A stretch of DNA of 25,421 nucleotides from Planctomycetaceae bacterium (GTDB lineage: Bacteria > Planctomycetota > MHYJ01 > SBBU01). This document shows positions 7,454 to 16,044 of the stretch, one piece after another. The position numbers were made by a program, and so were the translations under genes. Under the pieces are notes generated by a model. That model made no database searches. It was not told where the DNA came from and saw only the letters and a list, made by a program, of their open reading frames with translations. How positions within the stretch are numbered: the stretch's first letter is position 1; each line of letters opens with the position of its first letter. The stretch lies in NCBI GenBank assembly GCA_005239585.1, contig SBBU01000372.1:1-25421 (forward strand), read 5' to 3'.

Positions 7454-8761
7454 TTAGGGTCGTCCCATTCCACGATAGGTGAATCCTAGGTTCCTGATTT
7501 TAACTGGATCAAGCAGATTTCGACCATCGATTATAGTAGGCGACTGCATCAACTTTTTGATCTTTTTGTAATCGAGCTTTGCGAATTCATCCCAGTCGGT
7601 AAGAATCAAGAGGCAATCTGCATCCTTGGCAGCTTCGTACGCTGATGAGCAAAAAGTAATATTCTTGTGTTGTAATTCCTTTTTGGCATTTTCCATTGCC
7701 TTGGGATCATAGGAGCGAATGACTGCCCTTTCCGCAAGAAGTTTTTTAATTACAGCCAGAGCTACCGACTCGCGGCAATCATCTGTGTTCTTTTTGAAAG
7801 CAAGCCCATAGCAAGCAAGTACCTTGTCTTTAATAACCCAGAGTTCTTTTTTTACCTTCTCCAAGAATCGTTCTTTTGCCTCCTCATTTATCTTTTCTAT
7901 CTGTTTGAGCATAGAAAAATCATAACCCAGCTGTTTTGAGACCGCATGAAAAGCCCTGATGTCCTTCGGAAAGCAGGATCCTCCATATCCGAGACCAGCG
8001 TTAAGAAACTGGCTACCTATTCGCTTGTCCATGCCCATGCCTCGCGTCACTTCATTTACGTCCGCACCCACAATGTCACATATTGCACTCAATGCATTTG
8101 CGTACGAAATCTTTAGTGCGAGAAAACTGTTGGCCGCGTGTTTTATAAGTTCAGCACTCTTGATATCGGTTGCTATTATAGTTGTATTGAAAGGTGCATA
8201 AATCTCTCTAAGGATGGCCTCGGCCCTTTTGCCTTCAACTCCGATCACAATCCTATCCGGATAGAGTGAATCATTGACTGCCTGGCCCTCTCTAAGAAAC
8301 TCAGGATTGGAAGCCACTTCAAATTCGACCCCTTTTCTGGCATATTTTTCTATTACCTTTTTTACCTCCTCGCCTGTCTTCACTGGGACTGTACTCTTAT
8401 CAACTATAACACGATATGACTTGAGATGACGTGCTACCTCCCTCGACACAGATTCAATGTAAGTAAGATCAGTTACTCCAGACGACAAACTCGGGGTCGG
8501 CACACAGATAAAAATTGCCTTGGCAAAATCGATAGCAGATTTGATAGACGTACTAAATTCAAGTCTCTTTGCAGCCACATTTTGCCTGACCAGCTTTTCA
8601 AGTCCCGGTTCATATATTGGCACTGTGTGATTGGACAGATGTTTGATCTTATCTTCATTCGAATCGACACAAAGGACATTGTGGCCTTTTTCCGCAAATG
8701 CTGCGCCGGTAACAAGTCCTACGTGACCTGTTCCTACAATCGCAATCTCAATAGACCTCAT
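7454..8761 (-). CDS. ugd: UDP-glucose 6-dehydrogenase
   Basis: 435 residues. It oxidises UDP-glucose to UDP-glucuronate with two NAD+, feeding surface polysaccharide synthesis. The NAD-binding Rossmann motif GTGHVG is at 10-15. The catalytic cysteine is in GYGGSCFPKD (Cys263). The C-terminal UDP-binding domain has YDPKAMENAKKEL and LILTDWDEF. GDP-mannose dehydrogenase is the close alternative; the length and GLGYGGSCFPKD fit UDP-glucose dehydrogenase better. It sits between the GNAT gene (45-base gap) and coaD, all on the same strand. Confidence 0.93.
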   Translation of the reverse strand: MRSIEIAIVGTGHVGLVTGAAFAEKGHNVLCVDSNEDKIKHLSNHTVPIYEPGLEKLVRQNVAAKRLEFSTSIKSAIDFAKAIFICVPTPSLSSGVTDLTYIESVSREVARHLKSYRVIVDKSTVPVKTGEEVKKVIEKYARKGVEFEVASNPEFLREGQAVNDSLYPDRIVIGVEGKRAEAILREIYAPFNTTIIATDIKSAELIKHAANSFLALKISYANALSAICDIVGADVNEVTRGMGMDKRIGSQFLNAGLGYGGSCFPKDIRAFHAVSKQLGYDFSMLKQIEKINEEAKERFLEKVKKELWVIKDKVLACYGLAFKKNTDDCRESVALAVIKKLLAERAVIRSYDPKAMENAKKELQHKNITFCSSAYEAAKDADCLLILTDWDEFAKLDYKKIKKLMQSPTIIDGRNLLDPVKIRNLGFTYRGMGRP

Positions 8762-8806
8762 GTGTAAATCGGTAGGTTATCACAAAAACAAAGTTAAATC
8801 AACGGG

Positions 8807-9766
8807 CTAATAAATCGCCCAATTGGCAACTGGTTTAAAGCCAAGTTTAGAATAGAATGTGATTGCATCCTTTTCTACACCGCGGAGAGTTATCACCTCT
8901 ATACTCTTTGCCCCACAATCTCCCATTCTCATAATAGCCAGCTTCAGAAGGTCGCTACCAAGCCCTTTTCCTCTCTCCTTGTCATCAACAAACACAGAAT
9001 AGATTGCATATTTTCCAAGTGTGAGTTCCATCATGGGGTAATATGTAACCTGTGCAACTACAACTCCCTTCTTCGTAACGCAGATCGATTCAAAAATATA
9101 TTTTTTAATAAGGGGGTGATGATTGGAGATTGCTACCCCAACGTTTGGAACAAAATCGGATGTCCTGAGCACCTCAAGTACTTCATTATGGAAGCGTTCC
9201 AACAGCGTTTTTTCGATTTCAGTTATTTGAAATGGTTCAGAGAGTTCTAATGTGGTACCCTGATAGCGTGGAAGGTAACCCCTCTTTTTGAAAAAAGTGC
9301 GCGTTTCCTCATCCTCCCATGGGACGCTTATACCCTCTGCAGTCCCAAAAAATGGCGTGCAAGGCCCTTCAATATTGCCATAGTATCCATTAAGACACTG
9401 ACCATCTACTATAATCTTTGCACACCCACCAAGCTGTGTCATCGCCTCATTCCAGAGTCGAGAACCTATACCTTTTCGCCTATGATCCTTGTCAGTGCAA
9501 ATGAAACCTATATAGCCAACTCTATCACTTGAGTAAAAATTCCTTGACAACTCGGGGCTCAGCGTTCCAAAGTGAATCAGTCCTGCTAGATCCTTATAAA
9601 ATGCAATTAGATAGTTTTTAGGATCAAATTCTTGTTTTCCGGCTATTCTCTGTTGAAAGAGTTCAGGCGTTAACTGGATAAAGTTCCTATGTGTTTTTAG
9701 ATTACTATTCCAGAATCTTACAATCGCATCGAGATGTTTCTCTTCATAAATTTCGACACGAATCAT
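8807..9766 (-). CDS. Tandem GNAT-family N-acetyltransferase
   Basis: 319 residues with two GNAT folds. The first has its acetyl-CoA loop at DHRRKGIGSRLWNEAM. The second, in the C-terminal third, has KERGKGLGSDLLKLAI followed by ITFYSKLGFKPV, a typical closing strand. Both loops keep the R/Q-x-x-G-x-G/A pattern, so both could bind acetyl-CoA; in many tandem GNATs only one half is active. The substrate cannot be told from sequence. The gene is followed by ugd on the same strand; upstream lies the MITE-like element and hppA. Confidence 0.88.
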   Translation of the reverse strand: MIRVEIYEEKHLDAIVRFWNSNLKTHRNFIQLTPELFQQRIAGKQEFDPKNYLIAFYKDLAGLIHFGTLSPELSRNFYSSDRVGYIGFICTDKDHRRKGIGSRLWNEAMTQLGGCAKIIVDGQCLNGYYGNIEGPCTPFFGTAEGISVPWEDEETRTFFKKRGYLPRYQGTTLELSEPFQITEIEKTLLERFHNEVLEVLRTSDFVPNVGVAISNHHPLIKKYIFESICVTKKGVVVAQVTYYPMMELTLGKYAIYSVFVDDKERGKGLGSDLLKLAIMRMGDCGAKSIEVITLRGVEKDAITFYSKLGFKPVANWAIY

Positions 9767-9802
9767 TGATATTTCTGAAAAACGAATTAGAGAGAACGGA
9801 CT

Positions 9803-9971
9803 CTAACCCCGCTTCCGTAGTTGCCCTGTAATCGGGGCACTGCCGCCCTTAAAAAGGCCTTGAAATTACGCAGAACTATCTTGTAGTGACAACTTTTCAT
9901 AGTCCGTATTTGCCCCCTAAGGCGGCAGTCAGGCCTTCCGTAGGAAGGCCTGACTACGGAAGCGGGGCTAA
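9803..9971. mobile_element. MITE-like element with 15-bp terminal inverted repeats and CTAA target duplication
   Basis: CCCCGCTTCCGTAGT (9807-9821) is matched by its exact reverse complement at 9953-9967, so the element is 161 bp. Inside, each arm has a hairpin (left 9822-9839; right 9928-9954 with a 12-bp stem and GTA loop) and a second inverted pair ACTGCCGCC (9839-9847) / GGCGGCAGT (9921-9929). CTAA flanks both ends (9803-9806, 9968-9971), as a 4-bp target duplication would. There is no ORF. The right CTAA contains the TAG stop of hppA, so insertion was precisely at the end of that gene and left its protein intact. Confidence 0.75.
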
Positions 9972-12541
9972 CGCGTTGCCTCGTCCATTTGCTTCATTTC
10001 TTCGGTGACACGCTTAGACTGCCATATCGCCCAGATAATAGCTAATACAGCCACCGCACCTATAATCCAGCCTACAGTCGGATTAACTTCCTTAACAACG
10101 TCGCTGGTCTTGGCAGAAACGTTGAATTTCATAACAAGAGGGAGTGCCAAGAGGCTCACCATGTTCATAACTTTTATTAAAGGATTAATTGCCGGACCTG
10201 CAGTATCCTTGAGCGGGTCGCCAACTGTGTCACCAGTAACAGAAGCTTTGTGTGCCTCACTTCCTTTCCCGCCATAGAGCCCATCCTCAATCGACTTTTT
10301 GGCATTGTCCCATGCGCCACCTGCATTTGCCATAAAGACAGCCAAAAGCTGTCCTGCGAGAATTGACCCTACCAGAAAACCTCCAAGGCCATAAGGACCT
10401 AGAACAAATCCCACCAAAAGCGGACACATGATTGCCAAAAGCCCGGGCCCAATCAATTCCTTCTGAGCAGCAGTAGTACAAATACCAACGACTCGGCCGT
10501 AATCCGGCATCTTTGTCCCCTTCATGACCTCAGGATCACGGAACTGTATACGGCACTCTTTTACAATCAGAAACGCAGCCCTACCCACTGCGCGAATCAA
10601 CATACTGCTAAATAGGAAAGGCACGGCACCTCCAATCAGAATCCCAATAAAGACCATGGGCTCTGCAACAGTGAGTTTTGCTGCCTCGATCGCATACTGC
10701 AACGAAGTCATTATATTGATCTTGTCTTCACTTCCCACAGCCAGAACTGCAATGAAAGAAGCAAAGAGTGAAACTGCTGCAATAACTGCCGAGCCTATTG
10801 CTATTCCTTTTGTCTCAGCCTTGGTCGTATTTCCCACAGCATCAAGATCAGCTAGGATCTGCCTCGATCTCTTGTAGCTGCCAGCCTCCTGTTTCTCCAT
10901 CTCATCTTTTTCGTATCCCATCTCTCCAATGCCGTTTGCATTATCAGCTACAGGACCGAATACGTCCATCGATATCGTGTTTCCCGTCAGAGTCAGCATT
11001 CCTATACCACACATCGCGACACCATAGGCAATAAAAATTGGACTTGTGCCGGCGTAGATAAGTACTGATGAAAGTATCGCAACTGCAATGATGACAATTG
11101 CTGCTACAGTTGATTCATACCCAACTGCAAATCCCTGAATGATGTTAGTTGCGTGACCAGTCTGACATGATTTCGCAAGCGATTTGACAGGACCATACTG
11201 CGTGTGAGTATAGTAGCTTGTACATTTATTAAGAGCAACGGCCAAAAAGATACCGATAAGACAGGTTAAGGCAGGTCTCAGGTCAAGGAAATCTGTCCCA
11301 AAATTCGCCCATATTGGCAGCTCTCTGATAGAAGCAATACCATCACCATTAATGTCAAATCCACCCAACGTTGTCTTGTACTGGGCAAAATAGGTTGGAT
11401 CGAACTTGAGATAAACAAAGCCAAGCAAGAAAAAGCCAATGATACTTATAACGCTTCCAATCATAAATCCTTTGTGGACAGAATGAAGCGCCTTGTCAGA
11501 TGTATCTCTATCTCCAGCCCGAACACTGTAAGTGCTGATGATGCTGCCAAAGACACCGATTGCACGCACTAGCAACGGGAAGATTACGCCTTTGTGCCCA
11601 AAGCTTGCATATCCGAGGATCATGGCTGCAACAATCGTCACCTCGTAGGACTCGAAAATATCGGCTGCCATACCAGCGCAGTCACCTACATTATCACCCA
11701 CATTATCTGCAATCGTAGCCGCATTCCTCGGGTCATCCTCTGGGATGCCAGCCTCTATCTTTCCGACTATATCTGCACCAACATCTGCGGCCTTGGTATA
11801 AATACCGCCACCGACTCTCATGAAGAGGGCCAGGAGCGTACCGCCGAATCCAAACCCCAAAAGCGCTTCATAGGCATGCTCTCCATAGGCCATGAAAATT
11901 ATAGTCCCGCCCAGAAGACCCAGTCCATCTGTAAGCATTCCGGTTATGGTACCCGTCCTGTATCCAAGCTGGAGAGCTGTACCGTAGCTCCTTCTTGCTG
12001 CTGCAGCGACACGAAGGTTTCCTTGGGTGGCAAGCCTCATTCCTATAAATCCAACAAGCCAGCTGAAGAATGAACCCATGAGGAATGCGCCTGCACGTCC
12101 AAAGGCTATTTGGTAATGTCCCCCTTCAACCTTTGTTGCAAAAAGAACCAGAGTTATTACAACGATTAGCAGCACGATTCGTTTAAATTGCTGCGCCATA
12201 TATGCATTTGCCCCCTCTCGAGTGGCATCCGCTACCTTTTTCATCTTTGCAGTCCCAGTATCTGCGCGCTTTACTTGCCCAACAAGCATCCACGCATAAA
12301 GCAAGGCAGCTATTGCCGTTGCCAGAACTACCCAGAGCATAATCTTTTCAAACATGTCATATATATCACTAGTCATGAATGAAAAGAAATGGAACTGCTC
12401 GTCTTGCTTTCCACCGTCACCGTGTTGCGAAGTCAAGACCCCTGATGGTGTACCATACATTCCAGCGTAGATATACATCCCCATAAAGAAGACCAGCAGA
12501 ACAACTAAAGTTATCGACGAGAGCTTTCTCCGTTTTTTCAT
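9968..12541 (-). CDS. hppA: Membrane-bound proton-pumping pyrophosphatase, K+-independent type
   Basis: 857 residues. It couples pyrophosphate hydrolysis to ion pumping across the membrane. Substrate-site motifs are DVGADIVGKIE and NVGDNVGDCAGMAADIFESYE, plus the C-terminal DTVGDPLKDTAGPAINPLIK. GNTTKAETKG carries Lys574 and Thr577 at the two positions that in the known family mark K+-independent H+-pumps (Ala/Ala in K+-dependent ones). About 16 membrane segments are expected. It is longer than the usual roughly 700 residues: it has an extended N-terminus and an inserted loop with a perfect EF-hand pattern, DINGDGIASIRE (396-407). H+ rather than Na+ pumping is inferred from the K+-independent marks. 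It has its own promoter at 12576-12604. The stop abuts the MITE-like element. Confidence 0.95.
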   Translation of the reverse strand: MKKRRKLSSITLVVLLVFFMGMYIYAGMYGTPSGVLTSQHGDGGKQDEQFHFFSFMTSDIYDMFEKIMLWVVLATAIAALLYAWMLVGQVKRADTGTAKMKKVADATREGANAYMAQQFKRIVLLIVVITLVLFATKVEGGHYQIAFGRAGAFLMGSFFSWLVGFIGMRLATQGNLRVAAAARRSYGTALQLGYRTGTITGMLTDGLGLLGGTIIFMAYGEHAYEALLGFGFGGTLLALFMRVGGGIYTKAADVGADIVGKIEAGIPEDDPRNAATIADNVGDNVGDCAGMAADIFESYEVTIVAAMILGYASFGHKGVIFPLLVRAIGVFGSIISTYSVRAGDRDTSDKALHSVHKGFMIGSVISIIGFFLLGFVYLKFDPTYFAQYKTTLGGFDINGDGIASIRELPIWANFGTDFLDLRPALTCLIGIFLAVALNKCTSYYTHTQYGPVKSLAKSCQTGHATNIIQGFAVGYESTVAAIVIIAVAILSSVLIYAGTSPIFIAYGVAMCGIGMLTLTGNTISMDVFGPVADNANGIGEMGYEKDEMEKQEAGSYKRSRQILADLDAVGNTTKAETKGIAIGSAVIAAVSLFASFIAVLAVGSEDKINIMTSLQYAIEAAKLTVAEPMVFIGILIGGAVPFLFSSMLIRAVGRAAFLIVKECRIQFRDPEVMKGTKMPDYGRVVGICTTAAQKELIGPGLLAIMCPLLVGFVLGPYGLGGFLVGSILAGQLLAVFMANAGGAWDNAKKSIEDGLYGGKGSEAHKASVTGDTVGDPLKDTAGPAINPLIKVMNMVSLLALPLVMKFNVSAKTSDVVKEVNPTVGWIIGAVAVLAIIWAIWQSKRVTEEMKQMDEATR

Positions 12542-12575
12542 AACTCCAATCCAAACAACATTTTAATTGTGCCTA

Positions 12576-12604
12576 TGAATAGCAAAACAACTCACTCATG
12601 TCAA
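12576..12604 (-). promoter_or_regulatory. Sigma-70-type promoter of hppA
   Basis: Minus strand: TTGACA (12599-12604), 17-base spacer, TATTCA (12576-12581), 34 bases before ATG 12541. The -35 is perfect; the -10 keeps TAT. Confidence 0.65.
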
Positions 12605-12705
12605 GTTTATTTTTAAAAACAGCCACAATGACAAGAGTCTACAAAAAACTTTGCCGGCGATGCCTGATTTTTACTCAACTTTAACTTTTCAAAGTCTCTC
12701 AAGCA

Positions 12706-12734
12706 TTGACATGGAAAAACAGAATTGTTATGTT
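12706..12734 (+). promoter_or_regulatory. Sigma-70-type promoter of the polyamine gene set
   Basis: TTGACA (12706-12711), 17-base spacer, TATGTT (12729-12734). The -10 ends 10 bases before ATG 12745, which would give a nearly leaderless mRNA. A longer reading frame beginning at TTG 12706 overlaps this -35 box and is less likely. Confidence 0.55.
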
Positions 12735-12744
12735 GTGTACTCAC

Positions 12745-13293
12745 ATGATACCGTACGTTCCGAAAGAAATTTTTTTCTCAAAAGGTGTAGGAAGATCCAA
12801 AGAGAAGCTGACAAGTTTCGAAGAGGCCTTGAGAGATGCAAAGGTAGCTCATCTAAACATAGTTCATGTCTCAAGTATTTTTCCTCCCTACTGCAAACTC
12901 ACAACTCCATCCAAAGGTATTGATAACCTCAAGGCTGGTCAGGTAACAGCTGTTGTTATAGCTCGCAATGAAACAAACGAAAACAGAAGACTTGTTGCGG
13001 CCTCTATCGGTGCCGCAATCCCGAAAGATAAAAGCCAGCACGGATATCTTTCGGAGCACCATTCATTTGGAGAGACAGAAGAGCAGGCAGGAAGATACGC
13101 AGAGGAGTTGGCAGCAAGTATGTTCTGTACTATTCACGGGATAGATTTCCAGCAAGAAGCACAATGGCAGGAAAGAAAAAAATCATGGCTCATTAGCGGA
13201 AAACTCGTAAAGACGACTAATATCACCCAGTCAACAATGGGAGCACAGGGACTTTGGACAACGGTAATAGCATGCGCAGTACTGATACCATAA
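12745..13293 (+). CDS. pdaD: Pyruvoyl-dependent arginine decarboxylase
   Basis: 182 residues from ATG 12745. It decarboxylates arginine to agmatine using a pyruvoyl group made by self-cleavage. The cleavage site is in HVSSIFPP (Ser43-Ser44), where the second Ser becomes the pyruvoyl cofactor at the start of the alpha chain. Other family marks are FFSKGVG near the start, AIPKDKSQHGYLSEHHSFGE, and NITQSTMG-x-x-GLWTTV at the end. I prefer ATG 12745 because the family typically begins MxPxxFFxxGVG; a TTG at 12706 would add 13 residues and lies in the promoter. It overlaps the following deoxyhypusine-synthase-like gene by 22 bases, so it is the first gene of an operon. Its product, agmatine, is the substrate of the third gene. 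Confidence 0.93.
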   Translation: MIPYVPKEIFFSKGVGRSKEKLTSFEEALRDAKVAHLNIVHVSSIFPPYCKLTTPSKGIDNLKAGQVTAVVIARNETNENRRLVAASIGAAIPKDKSQHGYLSEHHSFGETEEQAGRYAEELAASMFCTIHGIDFQQEAQWQERKKSWLISGKLVKTTNITQSTMGAQGLWTTVIACAVLIP

Positions 13294-14327
13294 ATAGACA
13301 AGTTGTCACTAAGCACAGGACAAATCCCATAGACATCACAACTACAAAAACAGTCGCTGAAATGCTTAACAGCCTCAAACATATCTCATTTCAAGGACGC
13401 AATCTGGGCAGTGCATTCGAGGTCTGGCAAAAAATGCTTACAGAGAAAAAATGCGTCATTTTCTTCGGCCTTGCAGGCGCCATGGTACCGGGTGGATTGA
13501 GAAACGTCATAAAATATCTAGTTCAAAACAGATTGATCGACATAATAGTTTCAACCGGGGCCAATCTATTTCATGACATATACGAAAGCTTAGGGCATTG
13601 CCACTACAAGATTCGGCCTGACACAAATGATCTGCATCTCAGGCGGTTTAGATTTGACAGGATGTATGACACAGCAGGAGATGATATTACTTATGAAGAG
13701 ATCGACAGCTTAATATCCAGCTTTGGTTATAGCCTGGAAAAGAGACCACACACAACGCGCGAATTCTTTTCACTATTCGGTAAATTCCTTGCACCTAAAG
13801 TAAAAGAAGACGGCATAATAACAAGTGCATACAAGGCAGGGGTACCAATATACTCTCCTTCCATAGCTGACTCTGGGTATGGACTATCCCTGTTTTACGG
13901 TAAAAAGGGAAAGAATACCTTTCTATTTGATGTTATTAGAGATGTAGAGGAAATCGTTACAATATCCGTAGGTGACAAGTATACCACCAGTGAAATCCTG
14001 ATAGGTGGAGGAGTCCCTAAAAATTTCATACAACAGGGGCCAAATATAGCGCCAGATTTAGGATCAAGCTCTGAAGGATACCGCTATTGTATTCAGATAA
14101 TAACAGACCCAGATTACTGGGGTGGGCTTTCTGGCTGCACATTCAAAGAGGCGCAATCGTGGCACAAGATACATCCACAGGCAGATGCCGTCACACTGCA
14201 CTGCGATGCAACTATCGCCCTTCCGCTCCTTGCGGCAGGACTAGACCAAATTAACGTATCAGATCTTAGAAAACTCACACCCCAATTCTCCTTCAAAGAA
14301 AAGCCAATCGTTACCTTTAAGCCCTAA
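13272..14327 (+). CDS. Deoxyhypusine synthase-like protein (probable polyamine-forming enzyme)
   Basis: 351 residues from ATG 13272; a TTG at 13254 would add six residues. Family motifs are FFGLAGAMVPGGLRN, VSTGANLFHD, SIADSGYGL, GGGVPKNFIQQ and EAQSWHKI. The Lys in SWHKI (Lys299) lines up with the catalytic lysine of deoxyhypusine synthase (SWGK), so the NAD-dependent aminobutyl transfer could work. Bacteria lack eIF5A, the normal protein target. Known bacterial homologues form or are suspected to form homospermidine or spermidine-like polyamines. Being sandwiched between arginine decarboxylase and agmatinase, which together yield putrescine, supports a polyamine product (inference). The product of the reaction is not provable here. 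Confidence 0.88.
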   Translation: MRSTDTINRQVVTKHRTNPIDITTTKTVAEMLNSLKHISFQGRNLGSAFEVWQKMLTEKKCVIFFGLAGAMVPGGLRNVIKYLVQNRLIDIIVSTGANLFHDIYESLGHCHYKIRPDTNDLHLRRFRFDRMYDTAGDDITYEEIDSLISSFGYSLEKRPHTTREFFSLFGKFLAPKVKEDGIITSAYKAGVPIYSPSIADSGYGLSLFYGKKGKNTFLFDVIRDVEEIVTISVGDKYTTSEILIGGGVPKNFIQQGPNIAPDLGSSSEGYRYCIQIITDPDYWGGLSGCTFKEAQSWHKIHPQADAVTLHCDATIALPLLAAGLDQINVSDLRKLTPQFSFKEKPIVTFKP

Positions 14328-14335
14328 GTCTTTTG

Positions 14336-15235
14336 ATGGACAACGAAGGAACCACTGACACCCCCGAATTTCTAGGCATCCCAAAAGAGAGTCGAACCCC
14401 CCTTGAAAAATCTTTCTTTGTTATACTTCCCTGCCCATATGAACAATCTACAACCTATGGAAAAGGTACTCGCTTTGGCCCACAGGCAATTATCAATGCT
14501 TCTTACCAAGTTGAACTATTCGATGAGGAAATGTGGCTGGAGACATGGAAGATCTTTGGAGTTAGCACGATTAAACCATTTACTCATTCAGATTCGCCAG
14601 AAATATTCATGAATGAACTCTCAAACTACGCAAGGCCTTTTGTCAAGAAAGGCAAATTCGTGTTAATGCTGGGAGGAGAACATGCAATAACAGAAGGACT
14701 GCTTAAACCGGTTGCAGAGAAGTATAAGAATCTATCAGTCCTTCAGTTTGACGCCCATGCAGATATGAGGAAAGAATATCACGGCTCGAAATTTAATCAC
14801 GCATGCGCGGCACACAGGATGATGCAGTACTGCAAGGTAGTCCAAGTCGGCATCCGCTCAATTTCAGAAGATGAGTATAAATATTGCAATACAAAAAAAG
14901 TTAGGACATTTCTAAGACATGCAAACCTAAACATCGATAAATTGGTAAAGGATGTCCTAAATGAACTCACAGAGAATGTTTACATTACTATCGATGTCGA
15001 TGGACTAGACCCTTCAATAATCCCGGGCACCGGCACACCTGTACCGGGAGGCCTCAGCTGGGAAGAGTCCACCAGAATCCTACGAGAAGTGATAGCCAAG
15101 AAAAAAGTGGTAGCTGCAGATGTAACTGAACTTGCTCCTATAAGCGGAACCCATGTATCTGAATTTGCAACAGCCCGCCTTGTATATAAAATCATAAGCT
15201 ACGTAACGGCAAAGAAACTGGGAAAACTCAAATAA
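14336..15235 (+). CDS. speB: Agmatinase (ureohydrolase family)
   Basis: 299 residues from ATG 14336; a TTG one codon earlier is possible. It hydrolyses agmatine to putrescine and urea with a binuclear Mn centre. Metal ligands are visible: His116 in MLGGEH, Asp139/His141/Asp143 in DAHAD, Asp220/Asp222 in TIDVDGLDP. The N-terminal CPYEQSTTYGKGTRFGPQAI is typical of agmatinases rather than arginases. Near the C-terminus Glu is kept in TELAPISG. It starts 8 bases after the deoxyhypusine-synthase-like gene and is followed 14 bases later by the MEMO gene. Together with the first gene it makes a two-step arginine-to-putrescine route. Substrate choice within the family is inferred mainly from context. 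Confidence 0.92.
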   Translation: MDNEGTTDTPEFLGIPKESRTPLEKSFFVILPCPYEQSTTYGKGTRFGPQAIINASYQVELFDEEMWLETWKIFGVSTIKPFTHSDSPEIFMNELSNYARPFVKKGKFVLMLGGEHAITEGLLKPVAEKYKNLSVLQFDAHADMRKEYHGSKFNHACAAHRMMQYCKVVQVGIRSISEDEYKYCNTKKVRTFLRHANLNIDKLVKDVLNELTENVYITIDVDGLDPSIIPGTGTPVPGGLSWEESTRILREVIAKKKVVAADVTELAPISGTHVSEFATARLVYKIISYVTAKKLGKLK

Positions 15236-15249
15236 CGAGGCGATTTCAA

Positions 15250-16044
15250 TTGGTACGCAGAATGCAGGCCCATAACTTTTATCCTAAAGATGCCAAATCC
15301 CTTGGAAAACTTTTTGACGAAATGAGTCCACGCTCAACACCAAGTCAAGCAATATCCTGCATATTACCCCATGCTGGACTTGCTTACTCTGGCCAAGTCG
15401 CAATGGAAACCCTAACATCCATAGAGATTCCACAGGAGGTACTAGTGCTTTGCTTCAATCACCGTGGTCTAGGCAGACAGATCTCGCTATGGCCAGAGGG
15501 AGATTGGGAAACTCCTTTTGGTAATGTCCCTATTAGCGACAGACTAATCTCAGCTCTTAAATTAATCCCAGAAATTGAACTTGACCCAACTGCACATATG
15601 AATGAACACTCTGGAGAGATGCAGGTTCTGATACTTAAATACCTCAGACACGATGTCAAAATAGCAGTTTTGTCCGTAAACCTATGGACTCAAGATAAAG
15701 ACTTGATAATATTGAGCAATTTGGGGAGGAAAATGGCTAACAAACTTGACAATGTCCTTGTTGTCGCGTCAAGCGACTTGAATCATTACGAGTCAAAATC
15801 AAAAACGATAGAGAAAGACTATCTTGCAATAGAGCAAATAAAGCAACTTGACGAGACAGGATTTAGAAAAACAATCGTGACCAATAATATAAGCATCTGT
15901 GGTTATGCCCCAATAGTGTGCTGGATATCGTACAGCAAGACAAAAGGGGCAAAAAGCGTCCAAGTTGTCGCCCACTCTACCAGCGCTGATCATTCAGGAG
16001 ATGAGAAGACTGTTGTTGGATATGCAGGTATAAGATGTTCATGA
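15250..16044 (+). CDS. amrB: MEMO family protein (AmmeMemoRadiSam system protein B)
   Basis: 264 residues from TTG 15250; that start keeps VRRMQAHNFYP, which fits the family start VRxPAVAGxFYP, and has CGAGGCG about 8 bases upstream. Motifs are ILPHAGLAYSGQVA, a His-rich segment MNEHSGEMQ, ASSDLNHYES and the C-terminal STSADHSGDEKTVVGYAGI. MEMO proteins are related to extradiol dioxygenases and are often encoded with AMMECR1 and a radical SAM protein; those partners are not in this window. The biochemical role is unknown in bacteria. The 3' end overlaps the start of aspS by 10 bases, so the two are co-translated; the link to polyamine genes upstream may be operonic only. Confidence 0.9.
   Translation: MVRRMQAHNFYPKDAKSLGKLFDEMSPRSTPSQAISCILPHAGLAYSGQVAMETLTSIEIPQEVLVLCFNHRGLGRQISLWPEGDWETPFGNVPISDRLISALKLIPEIELDPTAHMNEHSGEMQVLILKYLRHDVKIAVLSVNLWTQDKDLIILSNLGRKMANKLDNVLVVASSDLNHYESKSKTIEKDYLAIEQIKQLDETGFRKTIVTNNISICGYAPIVCWISYSKTKGAKSVQVVAHSTSADHSGDEKTVVGYAGIRCS

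Noticed and set aside
11594..12073. 159-codon plus-strand ORF
   Set aside because: Entirely inside hppA on the opposite strand; hppA has strong family motifs through this part.
12706..12744. TTG start adding 13 residues to arginine decarboxylase
   Set aside because: The TTG is the first half of a perfect TTGACA -35 box and the family starts at the MIPYVPKEIFF position.
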